A stretch of 64,000 bases of DNA from Methanomicrobiales archaeon (lineage in GTDB: Archaea > Halobacteriota > Methanomicrobia > Methanomicrobiales > Methanospirillaceae): contig JAPKXR010000230.1 of the NCBI GenBank assembly GCA_026394715.1, forward strand, positions 1 through 64,000. Direction: 5' to 3'. Every line of letters begins with the position of its first letter. Position 1 is the first letter of the stretch. The notes under the pieces are model-generated. The model was not told where the DNA came from and made no database searches. It worked only from the letters and a program-made list of their open reading frames with translations. Both the position numbers and the translations under genes were made by a program. Shown piece after piece: positions 1 through 9,745 of the stretch.

Positions 1-500
1 GTGCTGATCAGGTCAAGGTCGATTAAGTCTGCGCCGTAGCGGTCGACCCAGGCCTTTGCCCAGGCACAGGGGTCCTCGAGAGCGTCCCCGAATGACTCCT
101 TGACCGGCCCCGGGAGCGGCGGGACCATATCGAATACACTCCCGGCGACCACAGGGGAATGGGGGTCTGTCCCCTCGAACAAGTGGAATGGTGGTGTCGA
201 TGCCCCGCCGATGGTCACCGATTTCACGCGGCTCCCTCCATCTCCCCTGGTTGAGCCGAGGATGACTTCCCGTATTTTTCCCGGGTATGATCGGACTGGT
301 GGTGTATACCCGATATCCACAAGCCCGGCCAATGGTGTCGGCACCGGCATCAGCCCGGCAACCGCCGGGAACCCCGAGAGATCTGATAAAGAAACCGTGA
401 GTTCCTTTGCCGTCAGGGTGACCCCTTCCAGTTCTAATTCTCCATCACCCGCCAGGAGTTTTAACAGGCTCCGGATCAGTGCTTCCTGCCCGTTTTCCAT
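1..500 (-). CDS. cdhD: Acetyl-CoA decarbonylase/synthase delta subunit, partial (C-terminus beyond window edge)
   Basis: Minus-strand reading frame starting at ATG 500 (MENGQEALIRSLLKLLAGDGELELEGVTL...TIGGASTPPFHLFEG...), directly after the cdhC stop (TAAATG junction); runs off the left edge. The plus ORF 100..555 is antisense. Confidence 0.85.
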   Translation of the reverse strand, partial: MENGQEALIRSLLKLLAGDGELELEGVTLTAKELTVSLSDLSGFPAVAGLMPVPTPLAGLVDIGYTPPVRSYPGKIREVILGSTRGDGGSRVKSVTIGGASTPPFHLFEGTDPHSPVVAGSVFDMVPPLPGPVKESFGDALEDPCAWAKAWVDRYGADLIDLDLIS

Positions 501-1892
501 TTATTTCCTCCCTTTTCTTACAAAGATCCTATCCGCGTGGAGCCGGATATTATGAAATGTTATCGAGACCCCGGTCCCTGGCCCTTGGGGTAAAGAACGG
601 CTTTCACGAATGTCCCGGTGGCTACCAGGAGCTGATCCAAGTGTATCTGATGTGGATACTTCATTAGTCACTGTCCGGGCAATGATTGGGTGGCGATGTG
701 CCCGGAGAAACGCCAGCATCTCGTCCATGGATGTCACATCCTTCTCAGTAGCGATCAGGTCGTACAGGTCGGCCGGGATATACGCCTTCAGTTTTTCCCG
801 CACATCAGAGGGCATCCATATGATCCGTTCCCATCCACCACTTGCCCGCAGAAACCGGGGGGACCTCATGTATTCGAATGATAACCCGTGGAATCCGTCG
901 ACCTGCCTTCCGCCTCCCGTTGAGTCTGCAATGGAACCAAAACTCAGTCCCGTCGGAGTCATCCCCCGGAAGTCCCGGTTAACAATCCCCAGACCATCGC
1001 ATTCAGGGACATAAAATGTAGTACATTCGAAGCAACCGCACGAGGTATGGGGATAGCCAAATGCCGTGTACAGCTGGACTCTCGAAATATCAGCGAGGGA
1101 TTTTTCCTTGACCACGCGGTTTACACCTTCGTATTCCCCTGTTTCCGGGTCGATGCACTCCCCTTTCTGGATCTCGTAAATCGGCCCCTTCGGGTCGACT
1201 CGTGAGGCAGCCCGCCCGTCAAGCCAGCTGATCGCTCCGCAGTTGGCATAGCGCTCCGGGGAGATCACACAGACATGGGAAGGTGCAAATGACTGGCAGA
1301 GTGAACATCCGTAGAAGACATCCACGTCCTCATCGGTCATGCCCCGTGTCCTTGCGTCACGTTCCTCGTAGGTCTGTACTGCCGCGGCATGCCAGCGGTG
1401 CACGAGTGCCGGGTCGGTGATCAAGGTCACGCTGATCCGGTCGATAATCGGGAGAGCACTCCGGAACAGCCGGATCAGCACCATTCCAACATGATTGAGC
1501 GTGAGGCCCCTGGCAACTGCTTTTTTATCGGCCCGCAGCCAGATCCCGTCCCTCTGGTTGAGGTGCATGAACCCCTCGATCCAGTTACAAAAATCGTGGA
1601 TACGGCGTTCCATGACCGCTTCCATGTCCGCCTCTAGTTGGGCACCGGCAACTTCCACGCAGATGCCAAAGGGTATAGCCCCGCCAACCGCCATCTCGGA
1701 AAGATCGGGACCGAGCACTTTCACCTCCCCGTCATGGACCTCCTCCGGGCTTTTCACCCTGAGGATCTCAAACTTTTCTTTTACCTGCGGTCCCCCGAGT
1801 TCGACATGCATCGTCTGTTTCCGTATGCGTTCCCCTTCATAAACGACCCCGATCTCGACCGGGATATCGGAGAACATGCCATCCGAAGTCAT
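501..1892 (-). CDS. cdhC: Acetyl-CoA decarbonylase/synthase beta subunit
   Basis: 463 aa; conserved ACS core (FYGCSLCQSFAPSHVCVISPER, GYPHTSCGCFECTTFYVPE). Confidence 0.95.
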   Translation of the reverse strand: MTSDGMFSDIPVEIGVVYEGERIRKQTMHVELGGPQVKEKFEILRVKSPEEVHDGEVKVLGPDLSEMAVGGAIPFGICVEVAGAQLEADMEAVMERRIHDFCNWIEGFMHLNQRDGIWLRADKKAVARGLTLNHVGMVLIRLFRSALPIIDRISVTLITDPALVHRWHAAAVQTYEERDARTRGMTDEDVDVFYGCSLCQSFAPSHVCVISPERYANCGAISWLDGRAASRVDPKGPIYEIQKGECIDPETGEYEGVNRVVKEKSLADISRVQLYTAFGYPHTSCGCFECTTFYVPECDGLGIVNRDFRGMTPTGLSFGSIADSTGGGRQVDGFHGLSFEYMRSPRFLRASGGWERIIWMPSDVREKLKAYIPADLYDLIATEKDVTSMDEMLAFLRAHRHPIIARTVTNEVSTSDTLGSAPGSHRDIRESRSLPQGPGTGVSITFHNIRLHADRIFVRKGRK

Positions 1893-2434
1893 GTGTAGCC
1901 GACCTCATCGGCGATCGTATTCAGGTGCGTTATCCATTCATCCCTGCTCTGGTTTGGAAATGAGAGGGTGCAATGTGGCTGGTACCGCTGATCGATTGAA
2001 ATAAACCGTATCCCTTTCGGAGCGAATGATTTCAGTCCTGACTGGAGCAGCCATCCCATACTATAGGGAAAACCGAGAAACAGGACGAGGTCGGGGTGCT
2101 GATGGTCATCGCCGATGCTCCAGTCCGGATCGTTTAACCGTGCCCCGATTTCCATGATTGAAAGTGTAGCAGTTGGGGTAAAACCACGTTTCCTGAACGC
2201 GGGGGCCGTGGATGGTGTTACAATAACAGGAATTCTTCCTGCATCTGCAATCCGTATGATGATCTCCACGGGGTTTCCCGTCACGTTCGCGGGGATATCT
2301 GCATGATGCGCTACCACGATAAGCGGATGTGCAGCTTTCTTCAAGAGGGCCGTAATAACCGCAGTTTTTGTAACCACTGTTGATTGTGTGCTCCCCGGGA
2401 CCTCATAGCGCTGCCACGGGTCATCGCTGGTCAC
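1889..2434 (-). CDS. cdhB: ACDS/CODH complex epsilon subunit
   Basis: 181 aa; position between alpha and beta subunit genes with short overlaps; CdhB-like sequence. Confidence 0.9.
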   Translation of the reverse strand: MTSDDPWQRYEVPGSTQSTVVTKTAVITALLKKAAHPLIVVAHHADIPANVTGNPVEIIIRIADAGRIPVIVTPSTAPAFRKRGFTPTATLSIMEIGARLNDPDWSIGDDHQHPDLVLFLGFPYSMGWLLQSGLKSFAPKGIRFISIDQRYQPHCTLSFPNQSRDEWITHLNTIADEVGYT

Positions 2435-4824
2435 TTGGCCCTACCCCCTTTTCGTACCAGCCGTGGTAGCAGGGTCGGGTCTGGTATGCGGCCATCCCCT
2501 TCTTTCCAGTCAGTCTGGCGCAGGGCTTTTAAGATATCCTCCTTCATCGCTACCGGGATATCCGCGGTGGTGCGTACGAACAGGTGCATATCATCAGGCA
2601 TTACCCCAAAGAACTTCCTGTGGAGGTCGATGTAATGGTTCAGTTTAATCGACCTGCCCTTCGTCGTGTCGCTTGGCCTCATGCAGAGTTTCGGGATGAG
2701 CACCATCGCTTCCTCACGAGTCTCGGCGACGGCGAACAGGTGTTCCGGGGTGGGTGCTGCGTAGACCCGTTCCCCGGTCCTTGCATCAATGACCTCCCAG
2801 TCTTCGTCATGGTCCTTCCGGCCGAGGAGCATTCTCCGGTATTTTGCACCATGTGGTCCGACAATGACAGGTATCCCGAGGCGCCAGAACCCTGCTGCAA
2901 TGGAAGATGCCTTCTGGGACATCGCACCCCACGCGATCCCGACTGCCCCGACACGGTTATGGACATAGTCCGCGATCTCTTCATAATTCGAATTCAATTG
3001 CCTTCTTGCAAAAATACTCGCGATCTTTATCGCAGCCCCCGATATGTGGGCATTTGAAACGCAGGAACCGCAGTTGACGAGACTCCCCGCATCGAAGGTA
3101 CCCGGGTACGCCTCGTAGAGGCCCTGCCCGTTTTCCGTCGTGTACATCCCGATCTGCATTGCGGCACAGCCAGAGGTGGTCACAATATACCGTCTTTTTA
3201 AGAACTCTTCCGCGATGAAGCCAACATCTTTCCATGAGCCAGGGTTATTCGAGCACCCGACCATCCCGAGTACTCCCGGGACTTCGCCCATCACAATCGG
3301 ACCGCCGACAGCCCGGATCTCCGTGTCCTGAATGGGTCCCCTTCCGCACCGGACCCGGAATTTCTCTTTCCCCATCCGGATCCGTGATGCACCAAGGATC
3401 ATCGTGTGGGGCATGAGGCCTTTCGCACAGACCCCTTCACCTTCACACCTCGTACAACCGATACAAGACTCGTACAGTTCACCAAGAAGACTCAGGTTTC
3501 CCTTTCCGGCAGCTGCGATGGCCTCTGCGAGGGGGAGGTCATTGGGACAAACTCTCCTGCAGTTGTCACACCCGCCGCAGGCCTTTGCGGCGGCGGCAAT
3601 AGTAGCCTCGTCAGGAATCGCACGGAATTTTTTCCGTTTCGGGAACATGGCCGTTGCAAGGCGGACAGCCACCTCACCTGCCTTAACTGGATCGAGAATT
3701 GCCGCACCAAGACTTTTACCACTGATAATATCCCCAACGATGCTGTCGACCGAGTCACGTGTCCTGTCCGGGAGCCCCTGGAAATTTTTGCAACTGGTCG
3801 CAATTACCGGTGCATTTACTTTTTGCGCCTCAATTACGACATCCGTCCGGACACACTGCTCATCGATTACGATCACATCCGCCCCCCCGTAACGGATAAA
3901 CCGTATCTGGTGCGAGAGAGGACCGACGATCTTTGCCTTGTTATTATATCGAGTCAGATCAAGGGCGGTGCAGCATATCCCGGCGAGGTCGATAGCATCC
4001 TCAAGGCCATGATCACGCATATAATCCGTGATCTCAACCGAAGGGGCGACATTATGGCCAATGACAAGAATTGACGGCTTATCGGGGTTCACACACCCGA
4101 TACCAATATCAACAAGTGACGCTTCCGGGTCACCCTTTGGAAAATTAAGCGATGAAATCTGTGCAATGTCAGCAGCCTCCATTGCGACATGGTCGATCAT
4201 CCCCGCATGGAAGACCTTGGATTCGAAATCGATATTGTTACCTTCCTGACCGGTATGGCAACAGGCGAGGAGCTGGGTGATCTCCTTTTCGCAATAGTCG
4301 ATCACATCTTCGAGATCTCCAAGAGTAATCGGCTTGATCCCGGTTACAAGCCTTATATTCGGTGCTTCCAGGTTTACCGATGCACCAATGTCGAGGTGGT
4401 GATCCCGGCCCGATGTTTCAACCAGGTGTTCGAGGAGGTGACGTGCGTGACCGGTATGTGTTGCGGTACCAATTGATGCCGAGAGCAGCACGATGCGGGA
4501 CTGCTGGGCGGCCATATCTATCCCGCAGGCACCGCGTTTTCCGCGGGAAAGGTCACATTTTCCCATGGTACATAAGCAGCAAAGGTCACAGAACGGAAGA
4601 TAATGGGGTGGGTATTTCTTCAGGAGTTTATGGTCCCATTCCCGGAGGTCCCCGATACCCGGCATACGCGTAGGGCCCGGCCGCTCCTCCCACGTCCTGA
4701 TGATCCGCCCGATATCGAGTTCGACCCCGTGTGCCCTGATATCGTCGCCAATCAGCTCGTCGATTTTAACCCTTGCTTTCATTTTTAGTATTTTCCTCTT
4801 CGTCTGGCTGGATATATCAATCAT
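2431..4824 (-). CDS. cdhA: ACDS/CODH complex alpha subunit (Ni-Fe-S CO dehydrogenase); start may be internal ATG at about 4782
   Basis: 797 aa; CxxC-rich N-terminus (CDLCCLCTMGKCDLSRGKRGACGID), ferredoxin-like Cys clusters (CGGCDNCRRVCP, CIGCTRCEGEGVC). Confidence 0.95.
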   Translation of the reverse strand: MIDISSQTKRKILKMKARVKIDELIGDDIRAHGVELDIGRIIRTWEERPGPTRMPGIGDLREWDHKLLKKYPPHYLPFCDLCCLCTMGKCDLSRGKRGACGIDMAAQQSRIVLLSASIGTATHTGHARHLLEHLVETSGRDHHLDIGASVNLEAPNIRLVTGIKPITLGDLEDVIDYCEKEITQLLACCHTGQEGNNIDFESKVFHAGMIDHVAMEAADIAQISSLNFPKGDPEASLVDIGIGCVNPDKPSILVIGHNVAPSVEITDYMRDHGLEDAIDLAGICCTALDLTRYNNKAKIVGPLSHQIRFIRYGGADVIVIDEQCVRTDVVIEAQKVNAPVIATSCKNFQGLPDRTRDSVDSIVGDIISGKSLGAAILDPVKAGEVAVRLATAMFPKRKKFRAIPDEATIAAAAKACGGCDNCRRVCPNDLPLAEAIAAAGKGNLSLLGELYESCIGCTRCEGEGVCAKGLMPHTMILGASRIRMGKEKFRVRCGRGPIQDTEIRAVGGPIVMGEVPGVLGMVGCSNNPGSWKDVGFIAEEFLKRRYIVTTSGCAAMQIGMYTTENGQGLYEAYPGTFDAGSLVNCGSCVSNAHISGAAIKIASIFARRQLNSNYEEIADYVHNRVGAVGIAWGAMSQKASSIAAGFWRLGIPVIVGPHGAKYRRMLLGRKDHDEDWEVIDARTGERVYAAPTPEHLFAVAETREEAMVLIPKLCMRPSDTTKGRSIKLNHYIDLHRKFFGVMPDDMHLFVRTTADIPVAMKEDILKALRQTDWKEGDGRIPDPTLLPRLVRKGGRAK

Positions 4825-5129
4825 GGGAAATACGCAATCTTAATATTATTGTACCTGGGACTTCCAAAAAAACATTGGTAACCAGCAGATGAAATTTCAT
4901 GTTTGCAATGTAATACCAGGCCATATCCGATTTAAACCAGGTAGTTTGACAATCCCGGGATAATTACCGGATAAAATCCCAGGGGTCCTATTTTCACCGG
5001 TAGTACCCAGGACTCGCCGGGTACAAGGGCTTCTTATACCAAGCATAAATGGTGCAGGCAATCTTTTTTACCATTTTAAAAGAAATAATTTCCAATCTCA
5101 TTATTTAGAATTTTGAGAGGTGACGATAG

Positions 5130-7190
5130 TTGTACCAATTGAATTTACTGGTGTTTATTTCGGTGATATGCCTGGTCGCACTTGCCTTTGCAGCGATTTT
5201 TGCCCGGCAGGTGCTCAGGGCTGAGACTGGAAGCGTGAAGATGGCCGAAGTAGCGGCTGCCATACGTGAAGGGGCCGAAGCCTTCCTGAAGCGGCAGTAT
5301 TCGACCATTGCAGTCCTTGCGATCGTTGTGGCGATTTTACTGTTTGCTGCATATATGATCTCAGGGAGCAGCACAACTGCCTGGCAAACTGCCGTGGCGT
5401 TCCTGCTTGGAGCATTTCTCTCCTCTATTTCCGGTATTATCGGCATGTGGATATCTGTCCGGGCAAACCTTCGTTCAGCGGCAGCAGCAACAAAGAATGC
5501 GGGAAAAGCGGTTGTCCTTGCGCTCAGGGGTGGGGCCGTTTCAGGTCTCACCATCGTATCCCTCTCTCTTCTTGGTGTCTCGTTAATCTTCTACGCCTTT
5601 GGTGCTGACCCCGTAACGACCCCGTTCCTTATCGTCGGGTTTGCCTTCGGTGCGTCATTCATTGCACTCTTCGCCCAGCTTGGCGGTGGGATATATACAA
5701 AAGCCGCCGATGTGGGTGCTGACCTTGTTGGAAAGATAGAGGCAGGGATCCCGGAAGATGACCCAAGAAACCCGGCCGTAATTGCCGACCTTGTGGGAGA
5801 CAACGTCGGTGACTGTGCTGGCCGTGGAGCAGACCTGTTTGAATCGACGGCAGCAGAGAACATCGGGGCCATGATCCTCGGTGTGGCACTCTTCTCGGTA
5901 TTCGGAATGAATGGAATTCTGTTCCCGCTGGTGATGGGGGCCTTCGGCCTGATTGCCACGATCGTGGGAATATTCTTTGTCACCGAGAAGCTCGCTGACC
6001 AGGAAGACCCGATGAAAGCATTATACCGCGGGTTTTTTGTCACGGCCATTCTTTCTGCGGGTTTCCTTTACATCGCAACGACCTGGCTGCTTAACAATAA
6101 TATCTGGTTCTTCTATGCGGGACTTGTCGGTATCGCGCTCTCCATCGTGTTCGTATACCTGACCCTGTACTACACCGATCACAAGTACCGCCCGGTCAAG
6201 TCAATTGCCGAGGCCTCAAAGACCGGCCCCGGGACGAACATCATTTCAGGGTTTGCCGTTGGTCTCGAAACAACCGCTGTATCAGCAGTAGCAATTGGTG
6301 TAGCCCTGATTGTGTCATTCAAGCTCGGTGAATTTTCCGGAGTGACCAACGGCGGTCTCTATGGTACCGCGGTTGCAACAGTCGGCATGCTTTCCACCTG
6401 TGCCTACATCCTTGCGATGGACACGTTCGGACCTATTGTTGACAATGCCGGTGGTATTGTTGAGATGAGCGGGGAATCCGAAGAGACACAGAAGAGAATT
6501 TCACGTCTCGATGCGGCTGGAAATACCACGAAAGCGCTTACAAAGGGGTATGCCGTGGGTTCTGCAGCGCTTGCAGCGTTCCTGCTTTTCAGTGCCTACA
6601 TGGGCGAGGTTTCGAATCTTACCCACAAGCCCTTTATCAGTGTAAACCTGGCCCTTGTCCCGGTTTTTGTCGGTGCACTCCTTGGTGCAATGCTCGTGTT
6701 CCTCTTTGCGTCCCTTGCAATAAGGGCGGTTGGAGAAACTGCGCAGTATATTATCCAGGATGTCAGGCGCCAGTTCAAGGACAAGGGTATCCTTGAAGGG
6801 ACTGTCAAACCTGACTACGCCAGCTGCGTTGACATTACCACAAAAGGGGCGCTCAAGAACATGATCCTCCCGGGTTTCATCGCAATTGCGGTCCCTGTGT
6901 TTGTCGGTTTTGCATTAAAATATGAAGCAATGGCCGGCTTCCTGATGGTCGCTACCATCACCGGTGTCCTCATGGCACTGGTGCTGAACAACAGCGGCGG
7001 TGCATGGGACAATGCCAAGAAATACATCGAGAGTGGTGCGCTCGGTGGAAAGGGAAGCGAGGCCCACAAGGCCGCGGTTGTCGGAGACACCGTTGGCGAC
7101 CCGTTCAAGGACACTGCAGGGCCGTCCCTCCACGTGCTTATCAAGCTCCTGGCGACCCTGACCCTGGTGCTTGCACCCCTGTTTATCTGA
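5130..7190 (+). CDS. hppA: Membrane-bound proton-translocating pyrophosphatase, K+-independent type by motif
   Basis: 686 aa; DNVGDCAGRGADLFES, DAAGNTTKALTKGYAVGSAALA, GDTVGDPFKDTAGPSLHVLIK. TTG start. Confidence 0.95.
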   Translation: MYQLNLLVFISVICLVALAFAAIFARQVLRAETGSVKMAEVAAAIREGAEAFLKRQYSTIAVLAIVVAILLFAAYMISGSSTTAWQTAVAFLLGAFLSSISGIIGMWISVRANLRSAAAATKNAGKAVVLALRGGAVSGLTIVSLSLLGVSLIFYAFGADPVTTPFLIVGFAFGASFIALFAQLGGGIYTKAADVGADLVGKIEAGIPEDDPRNPAVIADLVGDNVGDCAGRGADLFESTAAENIGAMILGVALFSVFGMNGILFPLVMGAFGLIATIVGIFFVTEKLADQEDPMKALYRGFFVTAILSAGFLYIATTWLLNNNIWFFYAGLVGIALSIVFVYLTLYYTDHKYRPVKSIAEASKTGPGTNIISGFAVGLETTAVSAVAIGVALIVSFKLGEFSGVTNGGLYGTAVATVGMLSTCAYILAMDTFGPIVDNAGGIVEMSGESEETQKRISRLDAAGNTTKALTKGYAVGSAALAAFLLFSAYMGEVSNLTHKPFISVNLALVPVFVGALLGAMLVFLFASLAIRAVGETAQYIIQDVRRQFKDKGILEGTVKPDYASCVDITTKGALKNMILPGFIAIAVPVFVGFALKYEAMAGFLMVATITGVLMALVLNNSGGAWDNAKKYIESGALGGKGSEAHKAAVVGDTVGDPFKDTAGPSLHVLIKLLATLTLVLAPLFI

Positions 7191-7205
7191 TGAAAAAAGG
7201 GGCAA

Positions 7206-7215
7206 TTTTTTTTTT
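7206..7215 (+). terminator. Oligo-T tract downstream of hppA, probable archaeal terminator
   Basis: Run of 10 T just after the hppA stop. Confidence 0.5.
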
Positions 7216-7363
7216 AATCCGACGAATATTTGGCCATTTTCTCCTGGTTATTTCTGCAGAGTCACGCGGGAATTTCCAACGTGAAAGGGGTCCCGTTAAC
7301 TATTAAAAAAGAAGTAGCTCAGGATACGGGGACTACCTGGTATCCCCGTTTGAAGGATGGATA

Positions 7364-8782
7364 TTAACCGAGGGTAACCATTTCCTCGCCACTGAAGTCA
7401 TGTATGGTGAGTGCCAGAGTCTGCAGGTCAAGGACAACAGCACGTGCAGGGGTGGGATTGATATTCATCTGTTTCTGGAATGCGGTCTGGGACTGCCATG
7501 TCCCCGCGTTGATTGCAAGCGTTCCATGGTACTGGGCGATTCCCATCACGTGAACATGGCCGGTCATAAGTACTTCGGGGATGGGGTCGATCATCAGGTG
7601 GTCCTGTCTGTCTGCAGCGATTGGGGTCTTTCTTCCATAGGTAGGGGCAAGGTGGCGGCGTTTGAGCATCCATTCCATCATCGGGGACGGGTTTTCGTAC
7701 GAAGCACCCGGTGTCAGGCCGATCTGGTCGTCGATTGACCTCCCGTGATACATCAGCACCCGGACCCCCTGGAGGCTCACAAGAGCCGGGTTTTCGACAA
7801 AAACACAATTTTCCGGAAATTTCCCGGTAAATTTCCGGGGGATCGCGGGTTGCGGCTCTGCCCCCCGGACCACATCGTGGTTGCCGGGAGCGAGGATAAT
7901 TTTCAACCGGGACGGGAGTGACCGGAGCAGTTCCCCGAGGAAGTCATACTGCTCGTAGATGTTCTTAATTGTGAGTTCTGCCTCCTGCCCCGGGTAAATA
8001 CCAATCCCGTCAACAAGGTCCCCCGCGCAAAGGAGGTAGGAAACATCCGCCCCCCTGATCCATTGTGAAAACCTGTCCCAGGCATCATCGAGGAATGTAT
8101 CACTGCCCACATGAATATCGGAGATTAATACGGCTTTTCCTGGAGTATTGCTCGTGTAGGGTGCATGGCTGTGGGGGATATCGGGCCTCATGAGCTGGTC
8201 GGCAAACAACAATTTTCCATCAGATGAGAGCGACCCCTTCACACCGATGACTTCATCCGGGAGCAGCGTTTCAGCTTCAGCAAACCCGGGCCTGTCTTTG
8301 TTGAAGAGCACTGCCACAGTCCCGGTCGCATCTTCTACGTCAACACGCCGATGACCTTTCGTGGTGCTTTTTACCTCTGAAACCAGCCCGATAATCGTGC
8401 ATTTTTCATCTCGGTACCGTGGTTTTTTCAGTGCCTCGATTGGCATAGCACTGCATCTGCTCCGGATGAGCCCCCCGAGACAGTCATAACGGTGCCGGAA
8501 ATAATGGAGATAATCTGCGACGCCGAGAACTCCCCCGGATGATCCTTCGCTGCCGTTGATTATCTCGACTTCGGGGTCGGTAAGGAACCTCGTCCCATCT
8601 TTCGAGAGCCCCATGCCCTGGACGTGCTGTGCCAGCACGACGATGGTGTCATTCGGAACAGAAGAAACCACGCGTTCCAGCAGGTCTGTGTCCCCTTTTT
8701 CGGCAAGATATCTCACCACTTCAGGGTGCACCTGTAATTTGGTATCAAGGAATCGCTGGACAATGGTCTCGGTGTCAAGCAT
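7364..8782 (-). CDS. polB: DNA polymerase D small subunit (DP1)
   Basis: ORF 7364..8860, probable start at ATG 8782 (MLDTETIVQRFLDTKLQVHPEVV). Calcineurin-like phosphoesterase motifs (LISDIHVGSDTF, GDLVDGIG, APGNHDVVRGAEPQPAIP, MTGHVHV). Confidence 0.92.
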   Translation of the reverse strand: MLDTETIVQRFLDTKLQVHPEVVRYLAEKGDTDLLERVVSSVPNDTIVVLAQHVQGMGLSKDGTRFLTDPEVEIINGSEGSSGGVLGVADYLHYFRHRYDCLGGLIRSRCSAMPIEALKKPRYRDEKCTIIGLVSEVKSTTKGHRRVDVEDATGTVAVLFNKDRPGFAEAETLLPDEVIGVKGSLSSDGKLLFADQLMRPDIPHSHAPYTSNTPGKAVLISDIHVGSDTFLDDAWDRFSQWIRGADVSYLLCAGDLVDGIGIYPGQEAELTIKNIYEQYDFLGELLRSLPSRLKIILAPGNHDVVRGAEPQPAIPRKFTGKFPENCVFVENPALVSLQGVRVLMYHGRSIDDQIGLTPGASYENPSPMMEWMLKRRHLAPTYGRKTPIAADRQDHLMIDPIPEVLMTGHVHVMGIAQYHGTLAINAGTWQSQTAFQKQMNINPTPARAVVLDLQTLALTIHDFSGEEMVTLG

Positions 8783-8965
8783 CTGATCTAATACTATCCC
8801 CTGCCGCCGATATAGGATTTTAGATCGGCGACTGACGGGCCAGCCATAACAGGGCCGCACATGAGTTGGTCATCGCCGCACTGCTATGCGGTAGTTCATC
8901 TGCCATCCAAATCTATGCCCGGACGCGATTAATTATATGACAATAGTACATAGATAAAAAGACTC

Positions 8966-9742
8966 GTGTCAATACTCCGCGAGTTCCTCTGGGTAATCAT
9001 TGTTGTTGGTGCAATAGCCGCTCTCTTATTTGCCGTCAGTGGCACCTGGCCTGCTGTTGTCACGATAGAATCTGAGAGTATGGTACCGCACATGAATGTG
9101 GGTGACCTTGTGTTCGTGGTCCAGGCAGACCGGTTTGGCCAGTTGCAGTCCTGGACCGAAGGAAAAGAAACGGGGTACACCAAATTCGGGGATTATGGGG
9201 ATGTGATTATCTACAACCCGAATGGGGGTACAAAGACCCCGATACCGTTTATCGGGGGTGCGCACCCGATAATCCATCGTGCAATGGCGTTTGAGGAACC
9301 GGGCAGCACCCTGGTCGCTTACGTCAATCCCAGCGGTGGGAAACACACGCCGACAAGTTATATCCCGATCACGAAGGACAATTTTACAGCACAGGGTTCG
9401 ATCATACCCTCCCCGGACCCGGACATCGGATTTATTGTTCCACTGAACAGCACGGACTCCCATGGCGGCTATATCACAAAAGGGGATAATAACTGGAGGA
9501 GTGACCAGGGGTCAGGACTCTCACATTATACAAGTCTTGGGGCAATCGAGCCGGTAAAACCGGAATGGATCGTTGGTAAAGCACTCTTTACTGTGCCCCT
9601 TGTGGGGTACCTTCCGCTTAACATCATCCCGGTTGCGATTATCATCATCCTGTTAATCCTCCTTCACGAGTGGTATCTCCGGAAAAAGGAAACCTCGAAA
9701 AGCCAGGTTAAACCGGGTAATAAATCTAAAAAGCGGAAATAA
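8966..9742 (+). CDS. Signal peptidase I (S26 family), archaeal type; GTG start
   Basis: N-terminal TM followed by VTIESESMVPHMNVGDLVFV, and a C-terminal TM. Confidence 0.85.
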   Translation: MSILREFLWVIIVVGAIAALLFAVSGTWPAVVTIESESMVPHMNVGDLVFVVQADRFGQLQSWTEGKETGYTKFGDYGDVIIYNPNGGTKTPIPFIGGAHPIIHRAMAFEEPGSTLVAYVNPSGGKHTPTSYIPITKDNFTAQGSIIPSPDPDIGFIVPLNSTDSHGGYITKGDNNWRSDQGSGLSHYTSLGAIEPVKPEWIVGKALFTVPLVGYLPLNIIPVAIIIILLILLHEWYLRKKETSKSQVKPGNKSKKRK

Positions 9743-9745
9743 TTT

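Noticed and set aside
100-555. Plus-strand ORF of 151 aa at the left edge
   Set aside because: Antisense to the cdhD frame, which gives recognisable ACDS delta sequence; low-complexity S/P-rich translation typical of shadow ORFs.
3332-4074. Long plus-strand ORFs (186 and 222 aa) within cdhA
   Set aside because: Shadow ORFs opposite a strongly conserved gene; no motif.
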